A stretch of 64,000 nt of DNA from Desulfosarcina alkanivorans (lineage in GTDB: Bacteria; Desulfobacterota; Desulfobacteria; Desulfobacterales; Desulfosarcinaceae): contig NZ_AP021874.1 in NCBI RefSeq assembly GCF_009688945.1, forward strand, positions 3,844,001 to 3,908,000, written 5' to 3'. Shown here one piece after another: positions 51,324 to 60,642 of the stretch; the stretch's first letter is position 1, and each line of letters begins with the position of its first letter. A model generated the notes under the pieces. The model was not told where the DNA came from and searched no databases. It was given only the letters and a program-made list of their open reading frames with translations. A program made the translations under genes and the position numbers.

Positions 51324-52645
51324 GGCACCTTCCCGATGAGGTCGTATTCCAGGGTGTCCGTTATTTTGACCGTTGCCATTTCGCCTATCGCTATCTGAGG
51401 GCCGCCCTCCTGCGTTCGAATATAGGTGAGGCCATCCACTTCGGGTGCCTGCACGATGGACCGGCCCTCATAAAGGTAGGGTTCGGAGGATGCCTCGACC
51501 AGCACCGGCATGGTCGTTCCAATCATGGATGCCAGGTTGTCGGCCGATATCTCCATCTGTCGGGCCATGAGGGCATCATGCCTGGACCGGGCCACCGCTT
51601 CGGGCACATGTCCGGGCAGCCGGTGGGAGGGCAGGTCCTCGGCGTCGGAATAGGTAAACACCCCCAGGTGGTCGAAGCGAACCCGCTCCACAAAATCCAT
51701 CAGTTCCTGAAAATCGGCATCGGTTTCTCCGGGAAAGCCGACGATCAGGGTGGTTCGGATGGCCGCCCCGGGAACCGTGGACCGAATCCGAGCAAACAGA
51801 TCCAGCAGCCGCCGGCGATCGTAGTTCCGTCCCATTCGCTTCAGGACACCGGCCGCGGCATGCTGGACGGGCAGATCAAAATAGGGACACAGGTTGCGGT
51901 GGGCGGCAACGGTCTTGAGGACATCGTCGGAGATGCTCTCCGGGTGACCGTATAAAAAGCGAATCCAGACGTTCGGGTCCATCCCGGCCAGCCGCGCCAG
52001 CAGGATATCAAATCGCACCGGTTCGTCCAGATCCTGGCCGTAGCAGGTGGTATCCTGGGCCACAAGATTCAGCTCTTTGACCCCCGCGGCAATCAGCTGG
52101 CGGGCTTCGCCCAGGATCCCATCGATCGGTCGGCTCTTCTGGCGGCCCCTCAACCGGGGAATGATACAATAGGTACAGTGCCGGCTGCATCCTTCGGCAA
52201 TTTTCAGGTAGGCCGTATGGGACAGCACCCGTTCCCGGGCCGCGGTCCGGCCGATGGGAATCAGATCCGGATCGGGCAGCAGGCAGGCCCCGCCGGCCAG
52301 TTCGCCGGTCACGGCATCGACAATGCGGGTAAAGGCCCCGGTACCGATGAACTGGTCCACCTCGGGCAGGGAATCGGCAATGGCATCGCGAAACCGTTCC
52401 GGCAGGCAACCGGCCACGACCAGCCGCTGGCAGCGTCCCTCTTTTTTGAATCGGGCCAATTCGAGAATGGTGTCAATGGACTCGTTGATGGCCGATTCCA
52501 CGAAGCTGCAGGTATTGACGAGGATGACGGACGCGTCAGCCGGATCCGGGGTCAGCGACCAGCCGGCCTGACAAAGCTGCCCGGCCATGTTTTCACTGTC
52601 CACCTGATTGCGGGCACAGCCCAGACTTTCAATGTATAATCGCAT
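51320..52645 (-). CDS. rimO: Ribosomal protein S12 methylthiotransferase (radical SAM)
   Basis: Protein of 441 residues. The N-terminal MTTase domain starts MRLYIESLGCARNQVDSEN with NTCSFVESA and VVAGCLPERF cysteines; the radical-SAM cluster is CSRHCTYCIIP; a TRAM domain ends the protein (GRSIVQAPEVDGLTYI). It methylthiolates an aspartate of ribosomal protein S12. A TTG codon 12 bp upstream (52657) with GGAG before it is an alternative start. Confidence 0.93.
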   Translation of the reverse strand: MRLYIESLGCARNQVDSENMAGQLCQAGWSLTPDPADASVILVNTCSFVESAINESIDTILELARFKKEGRCQRLVVAGCLPERFRDAIADSLPEVDQFIGTGAFTRIVDAVTGELAGGACLLPDPDLIPIGRTAARERVLSHTAYLKIAEGCSRHCTYCIIPRLRGRQKSRPIDGILGEARQLIAAGVKELNLVAQDTTCYGQDLDEPVRFDILLARLAGMDPNVWIRFLYGHPESISDDVLKTVAAHRNLCPYFDLPVQHAAAGVLKRMGRNYDRRRLLDLFARIRSTVPGAAIRTTLIVGFPGETDADFQELMDFVERVRFDHLGVFTYSDAEDLPSHRLPGHVPEAVARSRHDALMARQMEISADNLASMIGTTMPVLVEASSEPYLYEGRSIVQAPEVDGLTYIRTQEGGPQIAIGEMATVKITDTLEYDLIGKVP

Positions 52646-52757
52646 GGGGTTCAGCAAGGTCTCCGAATCCCGATCGGGGGTCAGGAACGGTCATGGTTCT
52701 ATATCCATAGAAGTATGACGGTACCGGGTTCATCTACCAGCAACCATATGAAAAGTC

Positions 52758-52790
52758 AAAAGGCCGCCCGACTTTTCGGGCAGCCCTTTT
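52758..52790 (-). terminator. Terminator downstream of etfBA
   Basis: GGCCGCCCGA (52762-52771) pairs with TCGGGCAGCC (52776-52785), one mismatch, 4-nt loop, with AAAA and TTTT runs on either side. It lies between etfA and rimO and can end the etf transcript. Confidence 0.75.
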
Positions 52791-52948
52791 CAATGGTCGG
52801 CACCTGAAAATGATAACGGTCTTCATCCAGATGCCTGATCAGGAACGAGGACGCGTCTTAACCTGAGATCGATAACATACCGCATTCATGGGGCCGCTGG
52901 CGTTCAGATTCATCGAAGAATGCACCTGAGGCCGCCGGTGAAGGCCCT

Positions 52949-53914
52949 TCAGCCTTTCAACTTTTCGATTTCAGCGGTGATGGCCGGGACCACATCGAAA
53001 AGATCGCCGACGATGCCAAAGTCGCATTTGGAAAAGATGGGGGCTTCGGCATCCTTGTTGATCGCCACCACCACGCGGGATGAGGCCATGCCGGCCAGAT
53101 GCTGAATGGCCCCGGAAACACCGCAGGCGATATACAGGTTGGGGGCCACTACCTTGCCGGTCTGTCCCACCTGGTCGGAGACCGGCCGCCATCCCTCGTC
53201 AACAGCGCTGCGCGAAGCACCGACGGCGCCGTCCAGAGCGCTGGCCAGCGCTTCGACCACGGCAAAATCATCTCCGCCCATGCCCCGGCCGCCGGTGACG
53301 ACCACATCGGCCTCGGTCAGTTCGATCTTGCCGGTTTCCAGATGTTTTTCAACCAGGTTCAACGCCGTGCCGGTCAGATCGACGGCCACGGTTTCCACCT
53401 CTCCGGCGGACTGGTCAGCGACCGCTTCCACGGCCCGGGGACGCAAGGCGACGATGGCCGGGCTTCCGGTCAGGCCCACGTCGGCCAGGGCCTTTCCCCC
53501 GTATACGGGCCTTGTGGCCACAATCTGGTCGCCATCAACGCGAACGTCCACGCAATCCATGGCCAGGGGCGCATTCAGGCGCGCCGAAAGCCGCGCGGCG
53601 ATGTCCCTGCCCAGGGAGGTGGCGCCGATCAGTACCAGGGCCGGGTCGCATGCCGCCACCAATTGGGCGGCGGCTTCGGTGCAGGCATCAGAAAGGCCGT
53701 CTTTCAGGCCTTCTTCGTTGGCGACCAGTATCCGCTGGGCGCCATATTCGGATGCCTGTCCGGCCATGGCCTCCACATCGGCACCCATGACCGCAGCGGA
53801 CAGCGATCCGCCGAGGCTGTCGGCAATCTTTTTGCCGGCGGAAAGGACTTCAAATGAAATATGCTTAAAACTACCGTCGACCTGTTCGGTGATGGCCAGT
53901 ATTCCCTGTGGCAT
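52949..53914 (-). CDS. etfA: Electron transfer flavoprotein, alpha subunit
   Basis: Protein of 321 residues. The C-terminal FAD-binding domain is clear: [51 protein letters not shown] and AIQHLAGM. It carries electrons between acyl-CoA or other dehydrogenases and the membrane quinone pool. The gene follows etfB after 87 bp. No dehydrogenase gene is adjacent, so the electron donor is unknown. Confidence 0.94.
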   Translation of the reverse strand: MPQGILAITEQVDGSFKHISFEVLSAGKKIADSLGGSLSAAVMGADVEAMAGQASEYGAQRILVANEEGLKDGLSDACTEAAAQLVAACDPALVLIGATSLGRDIAARLSARLNAPLAMDCVDVRVDGDQIVATRPVYGGKALADVGLTGSPAIVALRPRAVEAVADQSAGEVETVAVDLTGTALNLVEKHLETGKIELTEADVVVTGGRGMGGDDFAVVEALASALDGAVGASRSAVDEGWRPVSDQVGQTGKVVAPNLYIACGVSGAIQHLAGMASSRVVVAINKDAEAPIFSKCDFGIVGDLFDVVPAITAEIEKLKG

Positions 53915-54001
53915 AATTTTTCTCCCTGTACGGTAACGCCCGACAAGGCATCTGCATCGGGCGGTGTCTTGAATTTACTTGGGCAGCCGCAGCCGTCCCG
54001 A

Positions 54002-54772
54002 TCAAATCACCTTGACCTCTTCACGCAGGGCCTTGACCAGGGCTGCCGCCTTGTCGGTGGCACTGTCCCCATCGATGATCCGCCCCCCCTTTCGCTGGGG
54101 CGGCAGCCGCATGGCGAGGGTTTTCACCATGGGGTCGCCCGGATCGGTTCCGGTTTCCGACAAGGTGCGGGTATCAATGGGTTTTTTCTTGGCTTTCATG
54201 ATTCCCGGCAGGCTGGCGTAGCGCGGCTCGTTGAGCCCTCGCTGGGTGGTGATCAATGCCGGCAAAGCGGTTTCCAGCACCAGGGTGCCGCCATCGATGG
54301 TCCGGGTGCAGCAGATCTTGCCATCGGCAATTTCCTGACGGATCACCATGGAGATATGGGGCATCCCCATGAATTCGGCAACGGCCGGTCCCACCTGAAA
54401 GTTGTCGTCATCCACGGCCCGGTGACCGGCGACAATCAGTTCGAAAGCGCCCTTGCGGAGCTCTCCGGCCAATACTTTGGCCGTGGCCAGACCGTCCAGG
54501 GATTTGCCTTCCGGATCGATGCGGACAGCGGTGTCCGCACCCATGGCCAGGGCCGTGCGAAGGGCCTCCACGGCCTTTTCCGGTCCCAACGAAAAAACGG
54601 TGACCGACCCGCCGACCGCATCGCGGATCTGAAGGGCCTCTTCAACGGCCATCTCGTCATAGGGGTTCATGACCCAGTTGATACCATCGGTCTTGATGGT
54701 GGCGCCATCATCGGCGATCTCAATCAGCGACTCGGTGGCCGGAACCTGTTTGAGCAGAACAGCGATTTCCAC
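54002..54772 (-). CDS. etfB: Electron transfer flavoprotein, beta subunit
   Basis: Protein of 256 residues starting at a GTG (GGAAGG is 6 bp upstream). Typical stretches are the opening EIAVLLKQVPATESLIEI, NWVMNPYDEMAVEEALQIRD and MGADTAVRIDPEG. It binds AMP in simple ETFs or a second FAD in bifurcating ones; which applies cannot be told by eye. It is first in the operon under a strong promoter. Confidence 0.94.
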   Translation of the reverse strand: MEIAVLLKQVPATESLIEIADDGATIKTDGINWVMNPYDEMAVEEALQIRDAVGGSVTVFSLGPEKAVEALRTALAMGADTAVRIDPEGKSLDGLATAKVLAGELRKGAFELIVAGHRAVDDDNFQVGPAVAEFMGMPHISMVIRQEIADGKICCTRTIDGGTLVLETALPALITTQRGLNEPRYASLPGIMKAKKKPIDTRTLSETGTDPGDPMVKTLAMRLPPQRKGGRIIDGDSATDKAAALVKALREEVKVI

Positions 54773-54902
54773 GATTCACCTTCCTTTGAGTGACCGGGCC
54801 AGGGCGGGTAGAGACGAAAAGCCCTGGCAGCCGGGTCTGAAAAGTTTGGGAACAAATACTTAACCCATCAATATTATGAGCATTGCTTTCGTATTGGGGC
54901 TA

Positions 54903-54930
54903 ATTATATGACACCGGCCCCACTTGTCAA
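54903..54930 (-). promoter_or_regulatory. Strong sigma-70 promoter for etfBA
   Basis: Minus strand TTGACA (54925-54930), 16 bp, TATAAT (54903-54908): both boxes are consensus. The leader to the etfB start is about 125 nt. Confidence 0.8.
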
Positions 54931-55179
54931 CCGCCATTCCATCCGGGTTTGCGGCCCCCAAAAGGCCCATGGCGGCCGGCCCTGTTTCCGGAAATGATTT
55001 TAACGGCGGACAATGCTGGCCGGCGTGGCGGGCCCCGCCAACAAGCTATATTTTAGCTACAAAATAACTACGAAGCTCTCCGGATTTTGTCAAGCAAAAA
55101 ACCTGCGCCGGTAGGCTGCGACCCGGGCGTGCCCGGCGTGACAGCAGGCGGCGCTGGCCCTGCCCCTCTGGCAATGCCC
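54931..55179. other. Gap between apbE and the etf promoter
   Basis: No gene seen. A small palindrome AGCTATATTTTAGCT lies near 55044-55058, followed by an AT-rich stretch to about 55100. No terminator for apbE is evident. Confidence 0.4.
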
Positions 55180-56220
55180 TCAATGGATCACAAAGCCGCT
55201 GGATGGATGGTCGATGAGGGTGCCGTCCGGCTGGCGAACCACGATGAGGCACTCGACAGCGGCCAATCGGTCCACCAGCGCCAGCCCCTCCTTTGGCCCC
55301 ATGACCATCAGCGCCGTGGCCAGACCGTCCGCAACCGTGCAGTTGGCCGCCACCACCGTGGCACTGACCACGCCACTGCTCACCGGCCGGCCGGACCGCG
55401 GATCGAGGATGTGGGAATAGGTCCGATCGCCGACCTGGAAAAAAATCCGGTAGTCGCCGCTGGTGGCCATGGCCCGGTCCGTGAGAGGAACCGCCCGGTA
55501 GACATCGTCGAGTGCGGCCCCCTTGTCCGGGCGGTTGATGCCCACCCGCCAGGGGACCCCGTCCTTTCGGCGGCCGCGGGCGAACACTTCCCCGCCGATT
55601 TCCACCAGAAAGTTTGAAAACCCCCTTTCTCCAAGCAGCCGGGCGATCGCGTCCACGCCGTAGCCCTTGGCGATCGAGGCCAGATCCAGGGTTACGGCCG
55701 GGTCTGTCTTGCCGATCGTGCCCGACGGGTCCAACCGGATGCGACCGAATCCCACATGGGCCAGCGCCCGGTCGATGTCGTCGTCACCCGGGACCCGGTC
55801 GACCGTCCCTTTGCGGCCGAACCCCCACAGGGTGATCAACGGGTCCAGGGTGCCGTCCCAGGCCCCATTGGTGAGCCGGTGCAATTCGGCAGCCACCTGC
55901 AGCACATTGAGAAAATCATTGGACGGGGAAAAGGATTCGGATGTGGAGTCGATGCCATTGAACCGGCTGATTTCGCTGCCGGGATCATAGGTGGACATGC
56001 TGGCGTTGATGGCGGCCAGGCGATCGTCGATCTGCTCCTGCAAGTCGGCGCCGGACGTGAACAGGCCGGCCACCACCTTGATGTGATAGGTGGTGCCCAT
56101 GGTCTTTCCGGCCAGGCGCAGTTCCCTTTCCGGCTGGCAGCCACCGCAGGCGAGCAGGATCATCGCCCCGAGGATGAGAATGGCCGGACGGACGGGTATC
56201 GGTCGCCAAGGCATCAGCAT
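55180..56220 (-). CDS. apbE: FAD:protein FMN transferase, lipoprotein
   Basis: Protein of 346 residues. A lipoprotein signal ends LILGAMILLACGGC. The ApbE fold follows with KTMGTTYHIKVV, the acidic metal-binding region and DLASIAKGYGVDAI, then TSGDYRIFFQVGDRTYSHILDPRSG. It attaches FMN to threonines of Rnf or Nqr subunits and other proteins. The ATG at 56220 overlaps the hypE end by 7 bp; a TGATG overlap at 56214 is an equally good start. Its place after hyp genes suggests co-expression with hydrogenase maturation. Confidence 0.9.
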   Translation of the reverse strand: MLMPWRPIPVRPAILILGAMILLACGGCQPERELRLAGKTMGTTYHIKVVAGLFTSGADLQEQIDDRLAAINASMSTYDPGSEISRFNGIDSTSESFSPSNDFLNVLQVAAELHRLTNGAWDGTLDPLITLWGFGRKGTVDRVPGDDDIDRALAHVGFGRIRLDPSGTIGKTDPAVTLDLASIAKGYGVDAIARLLGERGFSNFLVEIGGEVFARGRRKDGVPWRVGINRPDKGAALDDVYRAVPLTDRAMATSGDYRIFFQVGDRTYSHILDPRSGRPVSSGVVSATVVAANCTVADGLATALMVMGPKEGLALVDRLAAVECLIVVRQPDGTLIDHPSSGFVIH

Positions 56221-57224
56221 ATCCGTGGTAATTGCTCACCGGTGAGCATGTCCACAATGCGTTCACCGCCGATGCGGGTTTGCATGTAGACGCGACCCGG
56301 ATGGGCGTCGACGGCCTCGCCGATGATGCAGGCATCCTTGCCGTAGGGCGATTGCCGGATCACCGCCAGCACCCCATCGGCCTGGTCCGCCGGCACAAAG
56401 GCCAGCAGTTTGCCCTCATTGGCCACGTAGAGGGGGTCGAAGCCCAGCAGTTCACAGATACCCGCCACCGCGGGCCGGACCGGAAGGCGCGCCTCGTGGA
56501 TGCGGACGCCCACTTGGGACTGGCCGGCGATTTCATTGAGGGTCGTGCCCACACCGCCCCGGGTGGGATCCCGCAGGACGTGGACGTCGCACCCGGTACC
56601 AAAAATATCGGCCACCATGTGATTCAGGGGCGCCGAATCGCTCCTGACGTCCGAGTCGAAGGACAGTCCCTGTCGCTGGGTGAGAATGGTCATGCCGTGA
56701 TCGGCCATGGTGCCGCTAAGAATCACCGCATCGCCCGGCCGGGCATTGGCGCCGGAGACATCGACCTCCTCGCGGAGCATGCCGATGCCGGCCGTGTTGA
56801 TAAAAATCCTGTCCGCCGCCCCTTTGGGCACAACCTTGGTGTCTCCGGTGACCACCTGTACGCCGGCCAGGCTGGCGGCCTGTCCCATCTCGGCCACGAC
56901 CCGCTCCAAATCGGCCATGGGAAACCCCTCTTCGATGATCATTCCCACACTGAGAAACAGCGGGACGGCCCCGCACATGGAGACATCGTTCACCGTGCCG
57001 TTGACCGCCAGGTCGCCGATGCTGCCGCCGGGGAAAAAAATGGGATCTACCACATAGGTGTCCGTGGAAAAAGCGATGCGCCCGGCGGGCACATCGAGGA
57101 CCGCCCCGTCATCGAGCATGGCCAGGGCCGGATTGTCAAAGGCCGGCAGCAACAGGTCGGCCGTCAGGCTGTGGGAAATCTTACCCCCGCTGCCATGGTC
57201 CAGAAGAATCTTGTCCGGTTTCAT
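56214..57224 (-). CDS. hypE: Hydrogenase maturation protein HypE
   Basis: Protein of 336 residues that dehydrates a carbamoyl group on its C-terminal cysteine to make the cyanide ligand of the [NiFe] site. The protein ends in the conserved PRIC, and the opening LLDHGSGGKISHSL and GPDVSMCGAVPLF-like region are typical (NGTVNDVSMCGAVP). It works with HypF upstream and HypC/HypD. The start lacks a close ribosome-binding site; AAAGGAA lies 16 bp away. Confidence 0.94.
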   Translation of the reverse strand: MKPDKILLDHGSGGKISHSLTADLLLPAFDNPALAMLDDGAVLDVPAGRIAFSTDTYVVDPIFFPGGSIGDLAVNGTVNDVSMCGAVPLFLSVGMIIEEGFPMADLERVVAEMGQAASLAGVQVVTGDTKVVPKGAADRIFINTAGIGMLREEVDVSGANARPGDAVILSGTMADHGMTILTQRQGLSFDSDVRSDSAPLNHMVADIFGTGCDVHVLRDPTRGGVGTTLNEIAGQSQVGVRIHEARLPVRPAVAGICELLGFDPLYVANEGKLLAFVPADQADGVLAVIRQSPYGKDACIIGEAVDAHPGRVYMQTRIGGERIVDMLTGEQLPRIC

Positions 57225-57344
57225 AAGATGCAGCTGATTCCTTTGGGAATATAAATGGTGATAAAAGACATGCTTTTGATTTACCTGAAGACGGCAGCCC
57301 GTCCGTCAATGGGCTACGCGCCGCTGACCGCCGGCATTCCCGGG

Positions 57345-58436
57345 TTATCCGTCCCCATGATAGCGATAATAGGCGGCGCAGGTGCCTTCGCTGGAGACCA
57401 TGCAGGGGCCGACCGGCGCCATGGGATTGCACACCGTTTTATACAATGGGCACTGGGGGGGAATTTTCATGCCGGTAAGGATTTCACCGCATGCGCAACC
57501 CTTGGGCTCCGGGACCGGCCGCAGGTGCATGTCGAAAACCTTGACCGCGTCCAATGCCGCATATTTTTCACGAATCACCAGCCCACTGGCGGCAATGGTG
57601 CCGATGCCCCGCCAGTCGGCATCGGCAACCGCGAACACCTCGCGCATCACCGCCATGGCCTTGGGATTGCCGGCAGAAGACACGGCGCGGGTGTAGGCGT
57701 TCTCAAGGGCCGGCCGGCCGGATTCCACCTGGTCCACCAGCATGGCGATACTGCTGAGCAGGTCGGTGGGTTCGAAGCCGGCCACGACACACGGCACCCG
57801 GTGGTGATCGAAAAAAGGCCGGTAGGCATCCAGGCCGATGATCACGGATACGTGGCCGGGCAGCAGGAACCCGTCGATGTTGATGACACCGCCGGCCAGG
57901 GCCTCCAGGGCCGGAGGCACGATCTTGTGGGCCGACACCACGAAAAAATTGTCGAGCCCCTGCTGGTGGGCAGTCACAATGGCGGCGGCCACCGTCGGGG
58001 CGGTGGTTTCAAACCCCACCCCCAGAAAGACCACCCGTTGGCCCGGATTCTCCCGCGCCAGGGTCACGGCATCGAAGGTGGAATAGACAATGCGAACGTC
58101 GGCGCCGTCAGCCTTTTCCCGCTGCAGGGAGGATCCGCTTCCCGGCACCCGGATCAGATCGCCGAAGGTGGCCACGATGGTGTCCGGCTCACGGGCCAGA
58201 CTGATGAAGGCGTCGATCTCTTTTTGCGCGGTGACGCAAACCGGGCATCCCGGCCCCGAGAGCAGGGAGATGGTCTCCGGCAGCAGGGAGCGGATGCCGC
58301 TTCTGAAAATGGAAACCGTGTGGGTGCCGCACACTTCCATAAAACGGACGGGCCGGCGGCTGGCCCCGGCGATACGATCGGCCAGGTGCCGGGCAATTTT
58401 CGGGTCGTGAAAGGCGTCACTGTGTGTCAGGGGCAT
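57345..58436 (-). CDS. hypD: Hydrogenase maturation protein HypD
   Basis: Iron-sulfur scaffold protein of 363 residues on which Fe(CN)2CO is built together with HypC. Conserved cysteine motifs are MEVCGTHTVSIFRSGIRSLL, GPGCPVCVT and the C-terminal cluster GCACGEIL ... QCPLYKTVCNP. GGGAG precedes the ATG. A group II intron begins 63 bp upstream of the start. A 120-bp gap separates it from hypE. Confidence 0.94.
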   Translation of the reverse strand: MPLTHSDAFHDPKIARHLADRIAGASRRPVRFMEVCGTHTVSIFRSGIRSLLPETISLLSGPGCPVCVTAQKEIDAFISLAREPDTIVATFGDLIRVPGSGSSLQREKADGADVRIVYSTFDAVTLARENPGQRVVFLGVGFETTAPTVAAAIVTAHQQGLDNFFVVSAHKIVPPALEALAGGVINIDGFLLPGHVSVIIGLDAYRPFFDHHRVPCVVAGFEPTDLLSSIAMLVDQVESGRPALENAYTRAVSSAGNPKAMAVMREVFAVADADWRGIGTIAASGLVIREKYAALDAVKVFDMHLRPVPEPKGCACGEILTGMKIPPQCPLYKTVCNPMAPVGPCMVSSEGTCAAYYRYHGDG

Positions 58437-58499
58437 ATAGGGTTGTCTCCCGTGGCTTATTTACCTCTAAGCAACTAATCAGAACAGGGTCGTTTTTCG

Positions 58500-60359
58500 A
58501 TAGGGGTCGGGAAGGGCCGTCGCCCTCCCCGCCCTCCGAACCGTGCGTGCGGTTCTCCCGCACACGGCTCTCCAGTCGGTGGTTTCAACATCGTGATTGG
58601 CTTGCCAGTGCATGGGCTTCGGTCATGGTGAAAAGCCCACGCTCAGCAAAGAAAGCATTCGGCCAGCGGGTATGGTCTTTACGGCATTGACCCATTCCAG
58701 GACGCTTCTGCTGTTTCCGTAGCACCGATCGAAGCCGACGACGGATAAATCCATCGACCGATTTGAACTCATTGGAATTCGCATGTTTGAAATAACCAAA
58801 CCACCCACGCAGCATCGGGTTCAGGTCCTCAATAATGTGTTTGAGGCTGTTTCCTCGCGTGCGCCGGGTCTTGGTCCGAATGCGATCCCGCAAGGCGTTC
58901 AAACTTTTGCGGCGGACCCATCGTCTTCCAGCCTCGAACCGATATCCCAGAAACTCGAAGCCTTGCCCCGGTACCGTGCAATCCCCCACGTGGGTTTTGT
59001 CCGGATGCAAGGTCAGACCGTTTGCCGCTACCCAGGCGTTTATAACGGCCAGCGCCGATTGAGCCGTCTCCGGGCTCGGGCACATCACGACAAAGTCATC
59101 GGCATAACGCACCATGCGGTACCCTTTGGACCGCATCAGACGGTCCAGCGGATGCAGGTACAGGTTCGCCAACAGCGGGCTGATAACCGCACCTTGCGGC
59201 GTGCCACCAATCGGCGTCCATCGCTTGAGCTCGCTGATGATATCCTGTTTGAGATACCCGTGAATCAGGTCGAGAACCCGCCCGTCGCTGATGCGCGTTT
59301 CCACCAGCGCCATCAACCGGTCATGGGCAATGGTGTCGAAGTAGCTCGCCAGGTCCGCATCCACGACATGGGTGCAGCCATTCTTAATCAGGCGGTCCAC
59401 CTCTCGAAGGGCGCTCTTGCAACCGCGCCCCGGTCGGAAGCCAAAGCTCGTCTCCTCGAATTCCTTTTCGAAAATCGGTTCTATCACCAACTTCAACGCC
59501 GTCTGCACGATGCGGTCCTTGACCACCGGAATTCCCAGTGGGCGGGTCTTACCCGGTCCCTTGGGAATCTCCACGCGCTTGACCGGCTGGGGGCGATAGG
59601 TTCCCGATTTCAACGACTCCGACAATTCCTCAAGGTAAGCCGACGCCTTGTACCCAAACCGTTCGATACTCTGGCCGTCCACACCTGCCGACCCCTTGTT
59701 TGCGGCGACCTTCTGCCACGCGATTTCAAGGGTTCGCTGACGGGCAACCTTGTCGATCAGGCTGAACCATGTGCCTCCTTTGACGCCGTTTTCCAGCGCC
59801 GCCAACATGCGCTCTGTCCAGATCGAGGCTTCCACCCAACTTCGGGTTTCTGTGCCTTGTTTAGTCCCGCCGCGACGGGACACTGGCGACACGTAGCTTG
59901 TGCATTGCCTGTTACTGGATTTCACACATCCACCTTCCTGCCTCCCTTCCCTCGGCACGGGTTTGCTCTCCGCGCTTCTCACGACAGTCGCCGCTGCAGT
60001 ACTATGAAGGCTCTGACTCCTGTCCACATCACCCCACAGACAGGTCTCCCCGCTTTACCCACGACGCCTTCCGACCATTCCATCTCCAACCACCTGACGT
60101 CCCCCTGTCCCAGCTTTAACACGCTACCCCTTAGCTCGGCAGGTCCCCTTTCTTCGGGTAGAGGCTTCGCCATTCTCCAAGCAGGCTCGCCGGCAACGCC
60201 CGGCCGAATCGAGTTCGTCATCCTACGGACTGGTCGTTCACCTCCGGTTGCTTCCCACCCCGCCTCACGGCGACGCAGTTACCTTCGGTTACAGGCCCGG
60301 AGAGCGATAGGCCTGAAGAGGACTTGCACCTCTTTGACATCGTGCGCTCACGGGCGCAC
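58500..60359 (-). mobile_element. Group II intron (1.86 kb) with encoded reverse transcriptase
   Basis: On the minus strand the 5' end reads GTGCGCCCGTGAGCGCACG at 60359, with AGGTGCAAGTCCTC nearby as in domain I. Downstream of the reverse transcriptase the domain V hairpin (GAGCCGTGTGCGG ... CCGCACGCACGGTTC) lies at about 58535-58575 and domain VI ends in CCCGACCCCTAT at 58500. Ends are set by these signatures; the exact borders need RNA or comparison. It is inserted between hypF and hypD next to a palindromic repeat, a setting like that of class C introns, which favour stem-loops. Confidence 0.85.
58585..60027 (-). CDS. ltrA: Group II intron reverse transcriptase/maturase
   Basis: Protein of 480 residues. 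Reverse-transcriptase blocks are present: SFGFRPGRGCKSALREVDRL, GGTPQGAVISPLLANLYL and the catalytic YADDFVVM. The maturase (GIIM) domain ends LNPMLRGWFGYFKHANS. No HNH endonuclease domain follows, so retrohoming would not use second-strand cleavage by this protein. It is intact, with no stop or frameshift seen, and helps splice and move the intron. Confidence 0.92.
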   Translation of the reverse strand: MDRSQSLHSTAAATVVRSAESKPVPREGRQEGGCVKSSNRQCTSYVSPVSRRGGTKQGTETRSWVEASIWTERMLAALENGVKGGTWFSLIDKVARQRTLEIAWQKVAANKGSAGVDGQSIERFGYKASAYLEELSESLKSGTYRPQPVKRVEIPKGPGKTRPLGIPVVKDRIVQTALKLVIEPIFEKEFEETSFGFRPGRGCKSALREVDRLIKNGCTHVVDADLASYFDTIAHDRLMALVETRISDGRVLDLIHGYLKQDIISELKRWTPIGGTPQGAVISPLLANLYLHPLDRLMRSKGYRMVRYADDFVVMCPSPETAQSALAVINAWVAANGLTLHPDKTHVGDCTVPGQGFEFLGYRFEAGRRWVRRKSLNALRDRIRTKTRRTRGNSLKHIIEDLNPMLRGWFGYFKHANSNEFKSVDGFIRRRLRSVLRKQQKRPGMGQCRKDHTRWPNAFFAERGLFTMTEAHALASQSRC

Positions 60360-60361
60360 TT

Positions 60362-60416
60362 GGAGCGGCGTCCTCGCCGCGACTGTCCAGATTGCATCGC
60401 GGCTGGAAGCCGCTCC
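60362..60416. repeat. REP-like palindrome abutting the intron 5' end
   Basis: GGAGCGGC (60362-60369) pairs with GCCGCTCC (60409-60416), and an inner GCGGCG/CGCCGC hairpin lies next to the insertion point. The intron begins 2 bp from this element. Confidence 0.55.
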
Positions 60417-60499
60417 TACGCCTTTTCGGTTCCTTTCGGATATATGGCCATGCGTGGCCTGAAAAAACTTTTTATGAACGCTTGAAAAATCACATTTCC

Positions 60500-60642
60500 G
60501 ACGGCTTCGTAAAAGGTTCGAGATCTCCCGCTAAACGCCAGACGGACAAGAAGGCTTTCAAATCCCGAGAATACCGCTATCCGGGTTCCGCAGTGACGAG
60601 GGATAAAACGAAACGCAGATATGGTTTTTTTACGAATCCGTC
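60500..60642. repeat. Inverted repeat reaching into the hypF stop codon
   Basis: GACGGCTTCGTAAAA (60500-60514) pairs with the complement of GACGGATTCGTAAAA (60628-60642), one mismatch. The right arm encodes the last residues and TAA of hypF. About 110 bp lie between the arms, without a gene. The remaining bases from 60417 to 60499 show nothing recognisable. Confidence 0.6.
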
